Shown one piece after another: positions 14,345 to 22,894 of a DNA stretch of 32,813 nucleotides. Under the pieces are notes generated by a model. That model was not told where the DNA came from. It worked only from the letters and a program-made list of their open reading frames with translations, and searched no databases. How positions within the stretch are numbered: the first letter of the stretch is position 1; each line of letters opens with the position of its first letter. Source of the stretch: Chloroflexota bacterium (GTDB lineage Bacteria; Chloroflexota; Anaerolineae; Anaerolineales; UBA4823); contig JAKQIM010000053.1 in the NCBI GenBank assembly GCA_029557965.1, positions 1 through 32,813 on the forward strand. Reading direction: 5' to 3'. The translations under genes were made by a program, and so were the position numbers.

Positions 14345-14872
14345 ATGGCGGATGAACAACTGAGAAGTGTTTTGAGGAATGTCAAAGAGCGCTTCGGGGT
14401 GGAAGACGCCGCGGAGATGAAATCCCCACCGGCCCTGCTGGTACCCGCCGGTCAGATTGTTGAGGTATGCCGGACTCTGCGTGATGAGTTCGGCTTTGAT
14501 TTTTTATGCGACGTGACGGCCTCCGATTATTGGCCCGAACAGGCGCCGCGCTTCCACATTATTTACACCCTGTATTCGAATGAGCACAACCTGCGCCTGA
14601 GCCTGCGCGTGCCGCTGGATGGCGATTTCCCTGCCTTGCCAACGGTAGAAGGCGTTTACCGCAGCGCCAACTGGCAGGAGCGCGAGCTGTTCGATATGTT
14701 CGGCATCTACATCGAGGGACACTCAGACCTTCGCCGCATCTTGATGCCCGCCGATTGGGAAGGCCACCCGCTGCGCAAAGATTACCCCCTGGGTTACGAA
14801 GAGCCGCAGTTCTCCTTCAACTTCGATGAGATCGCCATTCGCAAGCACCGCCCAGGGTATACAGAGGCTTAG
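14345..14872 (+). CDS. nuoC: NADH-quinone oxidoreductase subunit C
   Basis: This 175-residue hydrophilic subunit of the connecting arm has the family signature region [17 protein letters not shown] (~104-120), followed by HPLRKDYPL. The ATG at 14345 is preferred over a GTG at 14339 because AGGAG (14331-14335) has a 9-nt spacing to it and only 3 nt to the GTG. NuoC is a separate gene from NuoD here, not the fused NuoCD of enterobacteria. Intergenic spacing to nuoD is 4 bp. Confidence 0.95.
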   Translation: MADEQLRSVLRNVKERFGVEDAAEMKSPPALLVPAGQIVEVCRTLRDEFGFDFLCDVTASDYWPEQAPRFHIIYTLYSNEHNLRLSLRVPLDGDFPALPTVEGVYRSANWQERELFDMFGIYIEGHSDLRRILMPADWEGHPLRKDYPLGYEEPQFSFNFDEIAIRKHRPGYTEA

Positions 14873-14876
14873 GCGT

Positions 14877-16112
14877 ATGTCTGATATCACTTTTTCTGAA
14901 GTCAACCTAGATGAATTGAGACACCTGGTCTCTGAGCGGGCCTTGAAGGGCGAAACCGTGCTCTTGAACATGGGCCCCCAGCACCCCTCCACGCACGGCG
15001 TGCTGCGCTTGCTCTTAGAGCTGGATGGCGAGATCGTCGTCACCTGCATCCCTGATGTGGGCTTCTTGCACACCGGCATTGAGAAGAACATGGAGGCCAA
15101 GACTTTTGAAAAGGCCGCCGTGATGACTGACCGCCTGGATTACCTGAACACAACCGGCAATGTGTTGGCCTACTGCATGGCGATTGAAAGATTGGCCGAG
15201 CTGGATGTGCCGCCCCGCGCCCAGGCCATTCGTGTCATCCTGGTTGAGCTGCAGCGCATCGCCTCGCACCTGGTGTGGCTGGGCACGCATGCCCTCGACC
15301 TGGCGGCGATGTCGGTCTTCTTGTACTGCTTCCGCGAGCGTGAAGCCATCCTGGACATTTTAGAGATGTGCTCGGGCCAGCGCATGATGACCACCTTTTT
15401 TCGCCCGGGCGGCCTGTGGCGAGATGTGCCGGCTGATTTTGAGATCTCGGTGCGGCGTTTTATCCGCACCTTCCCGGTGCGGCTTGACCAGTATCACGCC
15501 CTGCTGACCAAGAACCCCATCTTCATGGATCGCACGCGCAATATCGGCAAGATCTCTGCCGCAGATGCCATCCAATGGGGGCTGACAGGCCCCAGCCTGC
15601 GCGGCTCTGGCCCCGATTACGATATCCGCAAGCGCCAGCCGTACATGGGCTATGAGCAGTATGAGTTTGAAGTGCCCACCGGCACCAATGGCGATGTGTA
15701 CGACCGCTACCTGGTGCGCATGGAAGAAATGCGCCAGTCGCTGCGCATCGTCCAGCAGGCGCTGGATAAGCTGCCTTATGGCCCGGTGCGCTCGAACAAC
15801 CGCAAGTTTGTCCCGCCGCCGCGCGCCGAGCTGGGCGAAAGTATGGAGGCGGTCATCCACCACTTCAAGCTGTGGACCGAGGGCTTTATCTTGCCCAAGG
15901 GTTCGGTATACAGCCCGATCGAATCGCCGCGCGGCGAGCTGGGGGTATATCTCGAAAGCGATGGCGGCCCCAAGCCGCACCGTGTCCACTGGCGCACGCC
16001 GTCTTTCATCCATTTGCAGGCCCTGCCCAAGCTCGCCAAAGGTCATTTCGTGGCCGACCTGGTGGGCATCATCGGCAGCGTCGATATCGTACTGGGCGAT
16101 TCTGACCGTTAA
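14877..16112 (+). CDS. nuoD: NADH-quinone oxidoreductase subunit D (quinone site)
   Basis: This 411-residue subunit forms the quinone-binding cavity with NuoB. The conserved GPQHPSTHGVLR (~27-38), with the quinone-contacting His, is intact, as are RLDYLNTTGN and a C-terminal Asp-Arg. The frame extends upstream into nuoC, but the ATG at 14877 begins the homologous part and follows the nuoC stop by 4 bp. The family is related to the large subunit of NiFe hydrogenases but lacks the nickel-binding cysteines, as expected for complex I. Confidence 0.96.
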   Translation: MSDITFSEVNLDELRHLVSERALKGETVLLNMGPQHPSTHGVLRLLLELDGEIVVTCIPDVGFLHTGIEKNMEAKTFEKAAVMTDRLDYLNTTGNVLAYCMAIERLAELDVPPRAQAIRVILVELQRIASHLVWLGTHALDLAAMSVFLYCFREREAILDILEMCSGQRMMTTFFRPGGLWRDVPADFEISVRRFIRTFPVRLDQYHALLTKNPIFMDRTRNIGKISAADAIQWGLTGPSLRGSGPDYDIRKRQPYMGYEQYEFEVPTGTNGDVYDRYLVRMEEMRQSLRIVQQALDKLPYGPVRSNNRKFVPPPRAELGESMEAVIHHFKLWTEGFILPKGSVYSPIESPRGELGVYLESDGGPKPHRVHWRTPSFIHLQALPKLAKGHFVADLVGIIGSVDIVLGDSDR

Positions 16113-16124
16113 AGCGGAAAAATT

Positions 16125-16628
16125 ATGCTGACTGAATATTACTCTAGCGAAGTCCAGGCCATCCTGGCCAAGTACCCACCCGACCAGAAGCGTTCGGCCC
16201 TCATGCCCCTGATCTACCTGGCGCAGCGCGCCAACGGCAGCGTGACCCAAGAGCTGATGCAAGAGATCGCCGGCTTGTGCGGGGTTACCACAACCGAGGT
16301 CGCTTCTGTGGTCGGCTTTTATTCGTTGTTCTTCGACGATAATGCCGGCAAATACCGGGTGCAGGTCTGCACCGACCTGCCTTGTGCGCTGCGCGGGGCC
16401 GATCAGTTCTTAGAGAAGCTGTGCGAGCGGCTGGGCATCCAGGTTGGCGAGACCACACCCGATGGCAAGGTGACGGTTGAAGCGGTGAAGTGCCTGGCGG
16501 CCTGCGATAAGGCCCCCATGTTCCAACTGCAATCGATGACCCCCGAAGAGAAAGAACATTTGAAGTATTTTGAGAACCAGACGGTTGAAAGTGCTTTGGA
16601 ACTCATTAATATGTTGAGGTCTCAGTAA
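16125..16628 (+). CDS. nuoE: NADH-quinone oxidoreductase subunit E ([2Fe-2S] N1a)
   Basis: This 167-residue thioredoxin-fold protein of the NADH module has the [2Fe-2S] ligands C82 and C87 (CTDLPC) and C123 and C127 (CLAACD), at the spacing of characterised NuoE/Nqo2. Its start is 12 bp after nuoD, with a weak purine-rich ribosome-binding region. It is followed by an 81-bp gap with a hairpin before nuoF, one of the longest spacers in the operon. Confidence 0.95.
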   Translation: MLTEYYSSEVQAILAKYPPDQKRSALMPLIYLAQRANGSVTQELMQEIAGLCGVTTTEVASVVGFYSLFFDDNAGKYRVQVCTDLPCALRGADQFLEKLCERLGIQVGETTPDGKVTVEAVKCLAACDKAPMFQLQSMTPEEKEHLKYFENQTVESALELINMLRSQ

Positions 16629-16645
16629 GAAAAGCCACAGGGATA

Positions 16646-16680
16646 CTGAGAACCGGGCGTGTTTTACCAGGTTTTCTCAG
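16646..16680 (+). other. Hairpin in the nuoE-nuoF spacer
   Basis: CTGAGAACC (16646-16654) can pair with GGTTTTCTCAG (16670-16680) with a 2-nt bulge and a 15-nt loop. The sequence after it has no T-run, so it is more likely an mRNA processing or stabilising structure than a terminator. Confidence 0.42.
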
Positions 16681-16709
16681 CGTCTCGGCGGTGATTTTCA
16701 GGATAATCT

Positions 16710-17960
16710 ATGACAGATATCAAACAATACCTTCTCCTGCGTCATCGTGATATTGCCGGCCTGGATCAGTTGGAGACCTACCGCCAGAGCGGCGGGTTTG
16801 AGGCCTTCCAAAAAGCCGTCACGGGCATGCAGCCGGGCCAGGTAACCGATGTGGTCAAGGCCTCGGGCCTGCGCGGCCGCGGCGGGGCTGGCTTCCCCAC
16901 CGGCATGAAGTGGTCGTTCATCGATAACAAGAATTGGCCGCACTATGTGGTTGCCAATGCCGATGAATCAGAACCGGGCACCTTCAAAGACCGCGAGATC
17001 ATGACCTACAACCCCTTCCAATTCTTAGAGGGCTTGGCGCTGTGCGCGTACGCCGTCTCGGCGCATGAGGCCTATGTCTACCTGCGCGGCGAGTTCTGGC
17101 AGGTGGCGGCGATCTTGGATCGCTGCATTGCTGAGATGGAAGCCGCCGGGCTGCTGGGCGATAAGCTGTTCGGCACCGATTACAGCCTGCGCCTGCACAC
17201 CCACCTGGGGGCGGGGGCTTACATCTGCGGCGAAGAGACCGCCCTGCTGGAATCGATGGAAGGCAAGCTGGGCCAGCCGCGCTTGCGGCCTCCCTTCCCG
17301 CCCTCCTTCGGCCTGTATGGCAAACCGACCATTGTCAACAATGTCGAGACGCTGACCAACCTGCCCTTGATCATCGAGAAGGGCGCCGAGTGGTACCGCA
17401 GCTATGGTACCGATAGAAGCCCGGGCGTGAAGATATTCTCACTTTCGGGCTGTGTGAACAAACCCGGCAACTACGAGTTGCCGCTGGGCACCACCTTCCG
17501 TGAACTGATCTACCAGCACGGCGGCGGGCTGCCGGAGGGGCGCAAGATCAAATCGATCATGCCGGCGGGCGCTTCCTCCTCACTCATCGTGGCGACCGAA
17601 GAAGCGCTGGATACCGCCATGGATTACGAGAGCGTGCCCAACGTGGGGGCGCAGTTAGGCTCGGCCTCGGTGATCGTCATTGATGACTCGGTCAACGTGG
17701 CCTGGCTGATCCACAAAACGATCGAATTCTTCAAGCACGAGTCGTGCGGCAAGTGCACCCCCTGCCGTGAAGGCACTTATTGGATGCTGCACCTGACCGA
17801 ACGCATTGCGGGCGGGCACGCCACCAGCCAGGATGTTGAGCTGCTGCACGACGTGGCCTCGCAGATGAAAGGCAAGTGTTTCTGTGCGCTAGGCGAATTC
17901 TCCATCGAGGCCGTGCTCTCTGGCATCGAACGTTTCCCGCAGGATTTTGAGCATGAGTAA
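16710..17960 (+). CDS. nuoF: NADH-quinone oxidoreductase subunit F (NADH and FMN binding)
   Basis: This 416-residue subunit oxidises NADH and holds FMN and a [4Fe-4S] cluster. The FMN/NADH loop GRGGAGFPTGMKW is at ~53-65. NADESEPGTFKDRE, GAYICGEETALLESMEG and the cluster N3 ligands in SCGKCTPC (~346-353), with the last Cys in KGKCFCALG (~390), all match the family. AGGA lies 6 nt before the ATG. The end overlaps nuoG by 8 bp. Its presence with nuoE and nuoG shows a complete NADH-oxidising module, unlike the 11-subunit versions of some relatives. Confidence 0.97.
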   Translation: MTDIKQYLLLRHRDIAGLDQLETYRQSGGFEAFQKAVTGMQPGQVTDVVKASGLRGRGGAGFPTGMKWSFIDNKNWPHYVVANADESEPGTFKDREIMTYNPFQFLEGLALCAYAVSAHEAYVYLRGEFWQVAAILDRCIAEMEAAGLLGDKLFGTDYSLRLHTHLGAGAYICGEETALLESMEGKLGQPRLRPPFPPSFGLYGKPTIVNNVETLTNLPLIIEKGAEWYRSYGTDRSPGVKIFSLSGCVNKPGNYELPLGTTFRELIYQHGGGLPEGRKIKSIMPAGASSSLIVATEEALDTAMDYESVPNVGAQLGSASVIVIDDSVNVAWLIHKTIEFFKHESCGKCTPCREGTYWMLHLTERIAGGHATSQDVELLHDVASQMKGKCFCALGEFSIEAVLSGIERFPQDFEHE

Positions 17961-20454
17961 ACTTGTAACGTTGACCATTGATGACAAGCAAGTCACCGTG
18001 CCCGAGGGGACGGTGATCGTGGATGCCGCCAAGAAGGTGGGCATCGACATCCCGGTATTCTGCTACCATCCCAAGATGGAGCCGGTGGGCATGTGCCGCA
18101 TGTGCCTGGTGGATGTGGGGCGCCCGGTCATCGATCGCGCCACGGGCCAGCCCGTGTTAGAGCCCGATGGCTCGCCCAAGGTCCAATTCGGCCCCAAGCT
18201 AGAAACCGCCTGCACCACCCTCGTCTCTGAAGGCATGGTGGTGGTGGGGATGTCAGAGAAGGTCAAGGCTGGGCGCAAGGACGTGCTGGAGTTCTTGCTC
18301 ACCTCGCACCCGCTGGACTGCCCCGTGTGCGATAAGGGCGGGGAATGCCCCCTGCAAAACCTGACCATGGGCTTTGGGCCGGGCGAGAGCCGCTTCTTAT
18401 ACGATGAAAAGATGCACCTGGCCAAGCATGTTCCCCTGGGTGACCTGATCTTCTTGGATCGCGAGCGCTGTATCCAGTGCGGTCGCTGCGTGCGCTTCCA
18501 ATCTGAGGTGGTGGACGATCCGGTGATTGGGTTCTACAACCGCGGGCGCAAGCTGGAGATCCGCACCTATTCTGATCCCGGCTTCGATTCGTATTTTTCG
18601 GGCAATACCAGCGATATTTGCCCGGTGGGCGCATTGACCACGGTAGACTTCCGCTTTGGCGCCCGCCCCTGGGAGATGCGCACCACGGCCTCGATCTGCA
18701 CGCACTGCGCCGTGGGCTGCAACCTGGCCTTCAATGTGCGCCGCGAGGCCAAGGCCGGCGGCGATATTGTGATCAAGCGCGCCATGCCGCGCCAGAATGA
18801 GCAGGTCAACGAGCTTTGGATCTGCGACAAAGGCCGTTTTGGCTACCACTTTGCCGAGAGCGGCGGGGCAAGCCCGCTCGAGCGGCTGGCACAGCCCCTG
18901 GTGCGCCGGGGCGGCGAGCTGCAGCCCGCAAGCTGGGACGAGGCCTTGCGCCTGGCGGCTGAGGGGCTGCACCAGGCAGGCCGCGAGTTGCTGGCCCTGG
19001 TTGGCGGGCGGCTTTCGAACGAAGACCTCTTCAACATCCAGGCCCTGGCCCAAGGCCTGGGTGGCAAGATCGGCCTGGATACTTATATGGCGGGCGGCGA
19101 CCTGGTGAGCCAGGTGGGCCTGGGCCAGGGCAGCAACCTGGGTGATTTAGGCCAGGGTTCTGCCATCCTGGTGGTGGCCTGCGACCTGGAAGAAGAAGCC
19201 CCCATCTGGTGGCTGCGCCTCAAGCGGGCCGTTGAGCGCGGGGCATCCCTGATCGTGGCCAACCCGCGCCCCACCAAGTTAGAGCGCTACGCGGCGCATA
19301 TCTTGCGCTACGGCTACGGGTCTGAGGCGGCTACGGTTGCCGCCCTGCTGGATGCCATCGATGGCAAGCAAAACGCCGCCAATTCAGGCATCAAGGCGGC
19401 GGCTGAGGCAATTACCGGCCTGGGCAACCTGGTGGTGGTCTATGGCTCTGAGGGCCTGGGGCTGCAAGGCTCTCAGGCTTTGGCGCAGGCCTGCGCCAAC
19501 TTGTTGATCGCCACGGGGCATTTTGGGCAGCCCAATAACGGCCTGCTGGCAGTTTGGCCGCACGCCAACGACCAGGGCGCCTGGGAAATGGGCCTGCGCC
19601 CCCTGCCCGATCTGCCTGCTGCACTGCAAGCGGCCAAGGCCCTGTACGTGGCGGCCTCGGATCCGCTTGGCGATGATCCCGCCCTGGCAGAAGCCCTGCG
19701 TGCCCTGCCCTTTGTGGTGGTGCAAGACCTGTTCTTGACCGAGACGGCCAGGCTGGCGAACGTGGTGCTGCCGGCCCTGCCCTTTACCGAGCGCGATGGC
19801 AGCTTCACCTCGGGCGAGCGGCGCGTCCAGCGTTATTACCCGGCTGTACTGGCCCGCCCCGATGCCCGCCCCGATTACGCCATCAGCGGCGAGATCTGCA
19901 AGCGCGCCGGTGTAGAGGCCGAAATCAGCTCGGCGGCGGGTGTCTTTGCCCGCCTGGCTGAGAAGGTGCCGGCTTACCAGGGTCTGAATTACCGCATGTT
20001 GGCCCAAACGGCCGAACAGTGGCCCATTGTTGGGCGCCCCGATGTCTATTACGGCGGCACAGCCTACGAGAACACTCAGGGCCTGGGTGTGCAGGTCAAG
20101 CCCGGCGCCCAAGATGGCCCGCCCCCCGCCCGGGGCGCGTTGGGCGCTGCCCCGGCGCTGCCCCTGCAGGCCGGCGAGCGTTTGGCCGTCCCGGTCACCC
20201 GCCTGTACGATCACGGTTCGACCATTGCCCATACCGGGCTGCTGCATGCCCGCACGCCAGCGCCCTACGTGGCCCTGCACCCTGGCGAGCTGCCTGCCTC
20301 AGATGGGGCCGAAGTCCAGCTCAGCCTGGGCGGCCAGGTGTTCACGGTGACCCTGCGCCTGGATGAAGCGCTGCCGGCGGGTGTGGTCTTGGTGCCGCGC
20401 AGCCTGGGCCTGCCCTTGCGCGGCCCGCAAGCGGTTGAGCTGAAAGTAAAGTAA
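17953..20454 (+). CDS. nuoG: NADH-quinone oxidoreductase subunit G
   Basis: This 833-residue iron-sulfur subunit carries electrons from NuoF towards NuoI. In order it shows a [2Fe-2S] ferredoxin domain (CYHP, CRMC, then a Cys in ETACTT), the His-Cys cluster (HPLDCPVCDKGGECPLQ), two CxxC-rich clusters (CIQCGRC and the distal CPVGA), and the extra N7-type motif CTHCAVGC (~254). A molybdopterin-oxidoreductase-like domain without a visible cofactor role follows. A ~25-residue insertion lies between CRMC and the fourth [2Fe-2S] Cys. The ATG at 17953 is chosen for AGGA 8 nt upstream and overlaps the nuoF stop. The C-terminal half is Ala/Gly-rich and less conserved. Confidence 0.95.
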   Translation: MSKLVTLTIDDKQVTVPEGTVIVDAAKKVGIDIPVFCYHPKMEPVGMCRMCLVDVGRPVIDRATGQPVLEPDGSPKVQFGPKLETACTTLVSEGMVVVGMSEKVKAGRKDVLEFLLTSHPLDCPVCDKGGECPLQNLTMGFGPGESRFLYDEKMHLAKHVPLGDLIFLDRERCIQCGRCVRFQSEVVDDPVIGFYNRGRKLEIRTYSDPGFDSYFSGNTSDICPVGALTTVDFRFGARPWEMRTTASICTHCAVGCNLAFNVRREAKAGGDIVIKRAMPRQNEQVNELWICDKGRFGYHFAESGGASPLERLAQPLVRRGGELQPASWDEALRLAAEGLHQAGRELLALVGGRLSNEDLFNIQALAQGLGGKIGLDTYMAGGDLVSQVGLGQGSNLGDLGQGSAILVVACDLEEEAPIWWLRLKRAVERGASLIVANPRPTKLERYAAHILRYGYGSEAATVAALLDAIDGKQNAANSGIKAAAEAITGLGNLVVVYGSEGLGLQGSQALAQACANLLIATGHFGQPNNGLLAVWPHANDQGAWEMGLRPLPDLPAALQAAKALYVAASDPLGDDPALAEALRALPFVVVQDLFLTETARLANVVLPALPFTERDGSFTSGERRVQRYYPAVLARPDARPDYAISGEICKRAGVEAEISSAAGVFARLAEKVPAYQGLNYRMLAQTAEQWPIVGRPDVYYGGTAYENTQGLGVQVKPGAQDGPPPARGALGAAPALPLQAGERLAVPVTRLYDHGSTIAHTGLLHARTPAPYVALHPGELPASDGAEVQLSLGGQVFTVTLRLDEALPAGVVLVPRSLGLPLRGPQAVELKVK

Positions 20455-20469
20455 CCTGGAGCACAGTAC

Positions 20470-21492
20470 ATGGAACCTGCCTTGATCTGGGAATATCTCA
20501 TCAAATCGGCCTTCATCCTGCTCTTCTTGACGGGCGGCTTTGCCTACCTGACCTTGTTCGAGCGCAAAGTGCTGGCCCGTTTGCAAACGCGGGTGGGCCC
20601 CAACCGGGCCGGGCCGATGGGCCTGCTGCAGCCGGTTGCCGATGGCATCAAGCTGATCTTCAAAGAAGAGCTGATCCCCGATAAAGCCAATAAACTGCTC
20701 TTTATCCTGGCTCCGGTCATCACCGTCATCCCGGCCCTCATCATCCCGGCTGTCATTCCCTGGGGGCGGGTGATGACGATCTTTGGGCGGCAAGTGCCGC
20801 TTTACCTGGCGGATATCAACGTTGGCATGCTGTATATCACGGCGGTGTCTTCGATTGCCGTTTATGGCATTGTGCTGGCGGGCTGGTCTTCGAACAATAA
20901 GTATGCCCTGATGGGCGGCCTGCGCTCTTCAGCCCAGATGATCTCGTATGAGCTGGCGCTGGGCCTGTCTTTTGTGGGGCCCATCTTATTGGCCGGCTCG
21001 ATGGGCCTGGTGGATATTGTCGAGGCGCAGGGGGCGGCAGGCTTCTTGGGCTGGATCAAGTGGAATCTCTTCCAGCCGCTCGGCTTCATCATTTTTTTGA
21101 TTGCCAGCATTGCCGAGATCAACCGCTCTCCCTTTGATATGCCCGAAGCTGAGCAAGAGCTGACCGCCGGCTACCATGTGGAATACTCCGGCATGAAGTT
21201 CGCCCTCTTCTTCATGGCCGAATATATCAAGATGATCGTCGTCAGCATGATCGGCGCCACCGTCTTCTTGGGTGGTTACCTGGGGCCGTTTGTAGATAAG
21301 TGGCCCTGGCTGGGCCCGGTTTACTTGATGGTCAAGACGGTGGTCTTGTTGTTCCTTTTGGTTTGGGTGCGCGCAACCCTGCCGCGCTTCCGCTATGACC
21401 GCCTGATGGCCTTCGGTTGGAAGGTGCTCCTGCCCTTGGCCCTGCTCAACGTCTTCATTGCGGCTGTGTTAACGGTAATTTTTGGAGGATAG
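20470..21492 (+). CDS. nuoH: NADH-quinone oxidoreductase subunit H
   Basis: This 340-residue membrane subunit with about eight helices links the quinone cavity to the proton channels. The conserved GPNRAGPMGLLQPVADG (~43-59), the acidic loop EINRSPFDMPEAEQEL (~217-232) and the helix SGMKFALFFMAEY are all intact. It starts 15 bp after nuoG, with GGAG close to the ATG. The last codons contain the GGAGGA ribosome-binding site of nuoI. Confidence 0.97.
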   Translation: MEPALIWEYLIKSAFILLFLTGGFAYLTLFERKVLARLQTRVGPNRAGPMGLLQPVADGIKLIFKEELIPDKANKLLFILAPVITVIPALIIPAVIPWGRVMTIFGRQVPLYLADINVGMLYITAVSSIAVYGIVLAGWSSNNKYALMGGLRSSAQMISYELALGLSFVGPILLAGSMGLVDIVEAQGAAGFLGWIKWNLFQPLGFIIFLIASIAEINRSPFDMPEAEQELTAGYHVEYSGMKFALFFMAEYIKMIVVSMIGATVFLGGYLGPFVDKWPWLGPVYLMVKTVVLLFLLVWVRATLPRFRYDRLMAFGWKVLLPLALLNVFIAAVLTVIFGG

Positions 21493-21496
21493 AAGC

Positions 21497-22003
21497 ATGT
21501 TTCTCATTGAACTTGCCCGAGGCATGGGCACCACCCTGCGCATGCTGTTTGAAAAGCCGGTCACCATCCAGTACCCTGAGGAAAAACGGCCCGTGCATAC
21601 GCGTTTCAAGGGCCGCCACTCGCTGCACCGCTATGAGAACGGCCTGGAAAAGTGCATCGGTTGTGCCCTGTGCGCCGCTGCCTGCCCGGCAGATGCCATC
21701 TTCGTCGAGTCGTCTGAGAATACCGACGAACAGCGCTTCTCGCCTGGCGAGCGCTATGCCAGCACCTATGAGATCAACTTCTTGCGCTGCATCTTCTGCG
21801 GTTACTGCGAAGATGCCTGCCCCACCGAGGCCATCGTGCTGGGTGATAATTACGAGCTGACCTTTTCTGACCGCCGCGAGGCCATCTATGGCAAAGATCG
21901 CCTGCTGGTGCCGGTGCCGCCGGGCGGCCAGCCTACCCCCCAGCAGACCGAGCCGGGTGTGTTTACGCGCTCCATCCCTGTGATGGAAAACCCCAAGGAC
22001 TAG
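21497..22003 (+). CDS. nuoI: NADH-quinone oxidoreductase subunit I (2x[4Fe-4S])
   Basis: This 168-residue ferredoxin-like subunit holds clusters N6a and N6b. The two motifs are CIGCALCAAACP (C53, C56, C59, C63) and CIFCGYCEDACP (C98, C101, C104, C108). The ATG at 21497 follows GGAGGA by 7 nt; an upstream in-frame TTG is less likely. It begins 4 bp after the nuoH stop. The C-terminal ~30 residues are Pro-rich and variable. Confidence 0.97.
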   Translation: MFLIELARGMGTTLRMLFEKPVTIQYPEEKRPVHTRFKGRHSLHRYENGLEKCIGCALCAAACPADAIFVESSENTDEQRFSPGERYASTYEINFLRCIFCGYCEDACPTEAIVLGDNYELTFSDRREAIYGKDRLLVPVPPGGQPTPQQTEPGVFTRSIPVMENPKD

Positions 22004-22031
22004 AATTCCCATTGACCCGGAGAATTTGCCG

Positions 22032-22547
22032 ATGACCGTACAATTGATCCTCTTCTTCATCCTCGCCATCGTGGCGGTGCTTACTGCAGTGGGCATGCTG
22101 GTCAGCAAGAACGCCGTCTACGCCGCGCTGTACCTGATCTTGAATTTTGCCGCGGTGGCGGTTTTCTACCTGCTGTTGAATGCCCCCTTCCTGGCGGTGG
22201 CCCAGGTCACGGTCTATGCCGGGGCGATCATGGTGCTCTTCTTGTTCGTCATCATGCTCTTGGGCGCCGAAAAGCTCGGGCAGAGCCAGGTGCAGGCCTG
22301 GCAGCGCCCCCTGGCGATTGGCCTGGGGCTGATCCTGGCGGCTGAGATGGTCTATATCCTGGTGTCTGGTGCGGGCGGCCTGGTGGTGGCCTCCCAAGGG
22401 ACGACCATCAATCCAGATTTCGGCAGCCCGGCTAATGTGGGCATGGAACTGTTCACCAAGTACTTGCTGCCGTTCGAGGTGACCTCGGTCTTGCTCTTGG
22501 TGGCGATCGTGGGCGCAATTGTGATGACGAGAGTTGAGAAGAAGTAA
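22032..22547 (+). CDS. nuoJ: NADH-quinone oxidoreductase subunit J
   Basis: This 171-residue membrane subunit has five hydrophobic helices. The conserved third-helix region APFLAVAQVTVYAGAIMVLF (~52-71), with the Tyr-Ala-Gly flexible centre, is intact. ATG 22032 is chosen over an upstream TTG; GGAG is about 10 nt upstream. It lies between nuoI (28 bp gap) and nuoK (40 bp gap). Confidence 0.94.
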   Translation: MTVQLILFFILAIVAVLTAVGMLVSKNAVYAALYLILNFAAVAVFYLLLNAPFLAVAQVTVYAGAIMVLFLFVIMLLGAEKLGQSQVQAWQRPLAIGLGLILAAEMVYILVSGAGGLVVASQGTTINPDFGSPANVGMELFTKYLLPFEVTSVLLLVAIVGAIVMTRVEKK

Positions 22548-22587
22548 GGCGATGGGTCTTTGAGCCTGTGCGTTATGGAGTGAAGCT

Positions 22588-22890
22588 ATGGTGCCAGTGA
22601 TGTATTACGTGATCCTTTCAGCAATTTTGTTCATCATCGGCGCGCTGGGCGTGCTGATCCGGCGCAATGCCATCGTGGTCTTTATGTCCATCGAGCTGAT
22701 GTTGAATGCCGCCAACCTGGCCTTTGTGGCTTTTGCCCGCCAGTATGCAGCCACCAGTGGGCAGCTCTTCGTCTTCTTCGTTATGACGGTGGCCGCGGCC
22801 GAGGTGGCGGTGGGCCTGGCCCTGATCGTGGCCATTTTTAAGACCAAGGCCAGCATTAACGTCGACCAGATCAATACCTTAAAGGGATAA
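22588..22890 (+). CDS. nuoK: NADH-quinone oxidoreductase subunit K
   Basis: This 100-residue, three-helix subunit is of the MrpC type. The two membrane Glu residues needed for proton transfer, E36 (MSIELMLNA) and E72 (AAAEVAVG), are at the same numbers as in E. coli. GGAG lies 7 nt before the ATG. It is followed by nuoL after 4 bp. Confidence 0.97.
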   Translation: MVPVMYYVILSAILFIIGALGVLIRRNAIVVFMSIELMLNAANLAFVAFARQYAATSGQLFVFFVMTVAAAEVAVGLALIVAIFKTKASINVDQINTLKG

Positions 22891-22894
22891 AGCT

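Noticed and set aside
14877-16112. nuoD as a hydrogenase large subunit
   Set aside because: The nickel-binding CxxC pairs are absent, and the gene lies in a complete nuoA-N operon with quinone-site residues intact.
17953-20454. NuoG as a formate dehydrogenase or other molybdopterin enzyme
   Set aside because: The C-terminal domain is a member of the molybdopterin oxidoreductase fold but sits behind complex I ferredoxin domains and within the nuo operon, as normal for NuoG.
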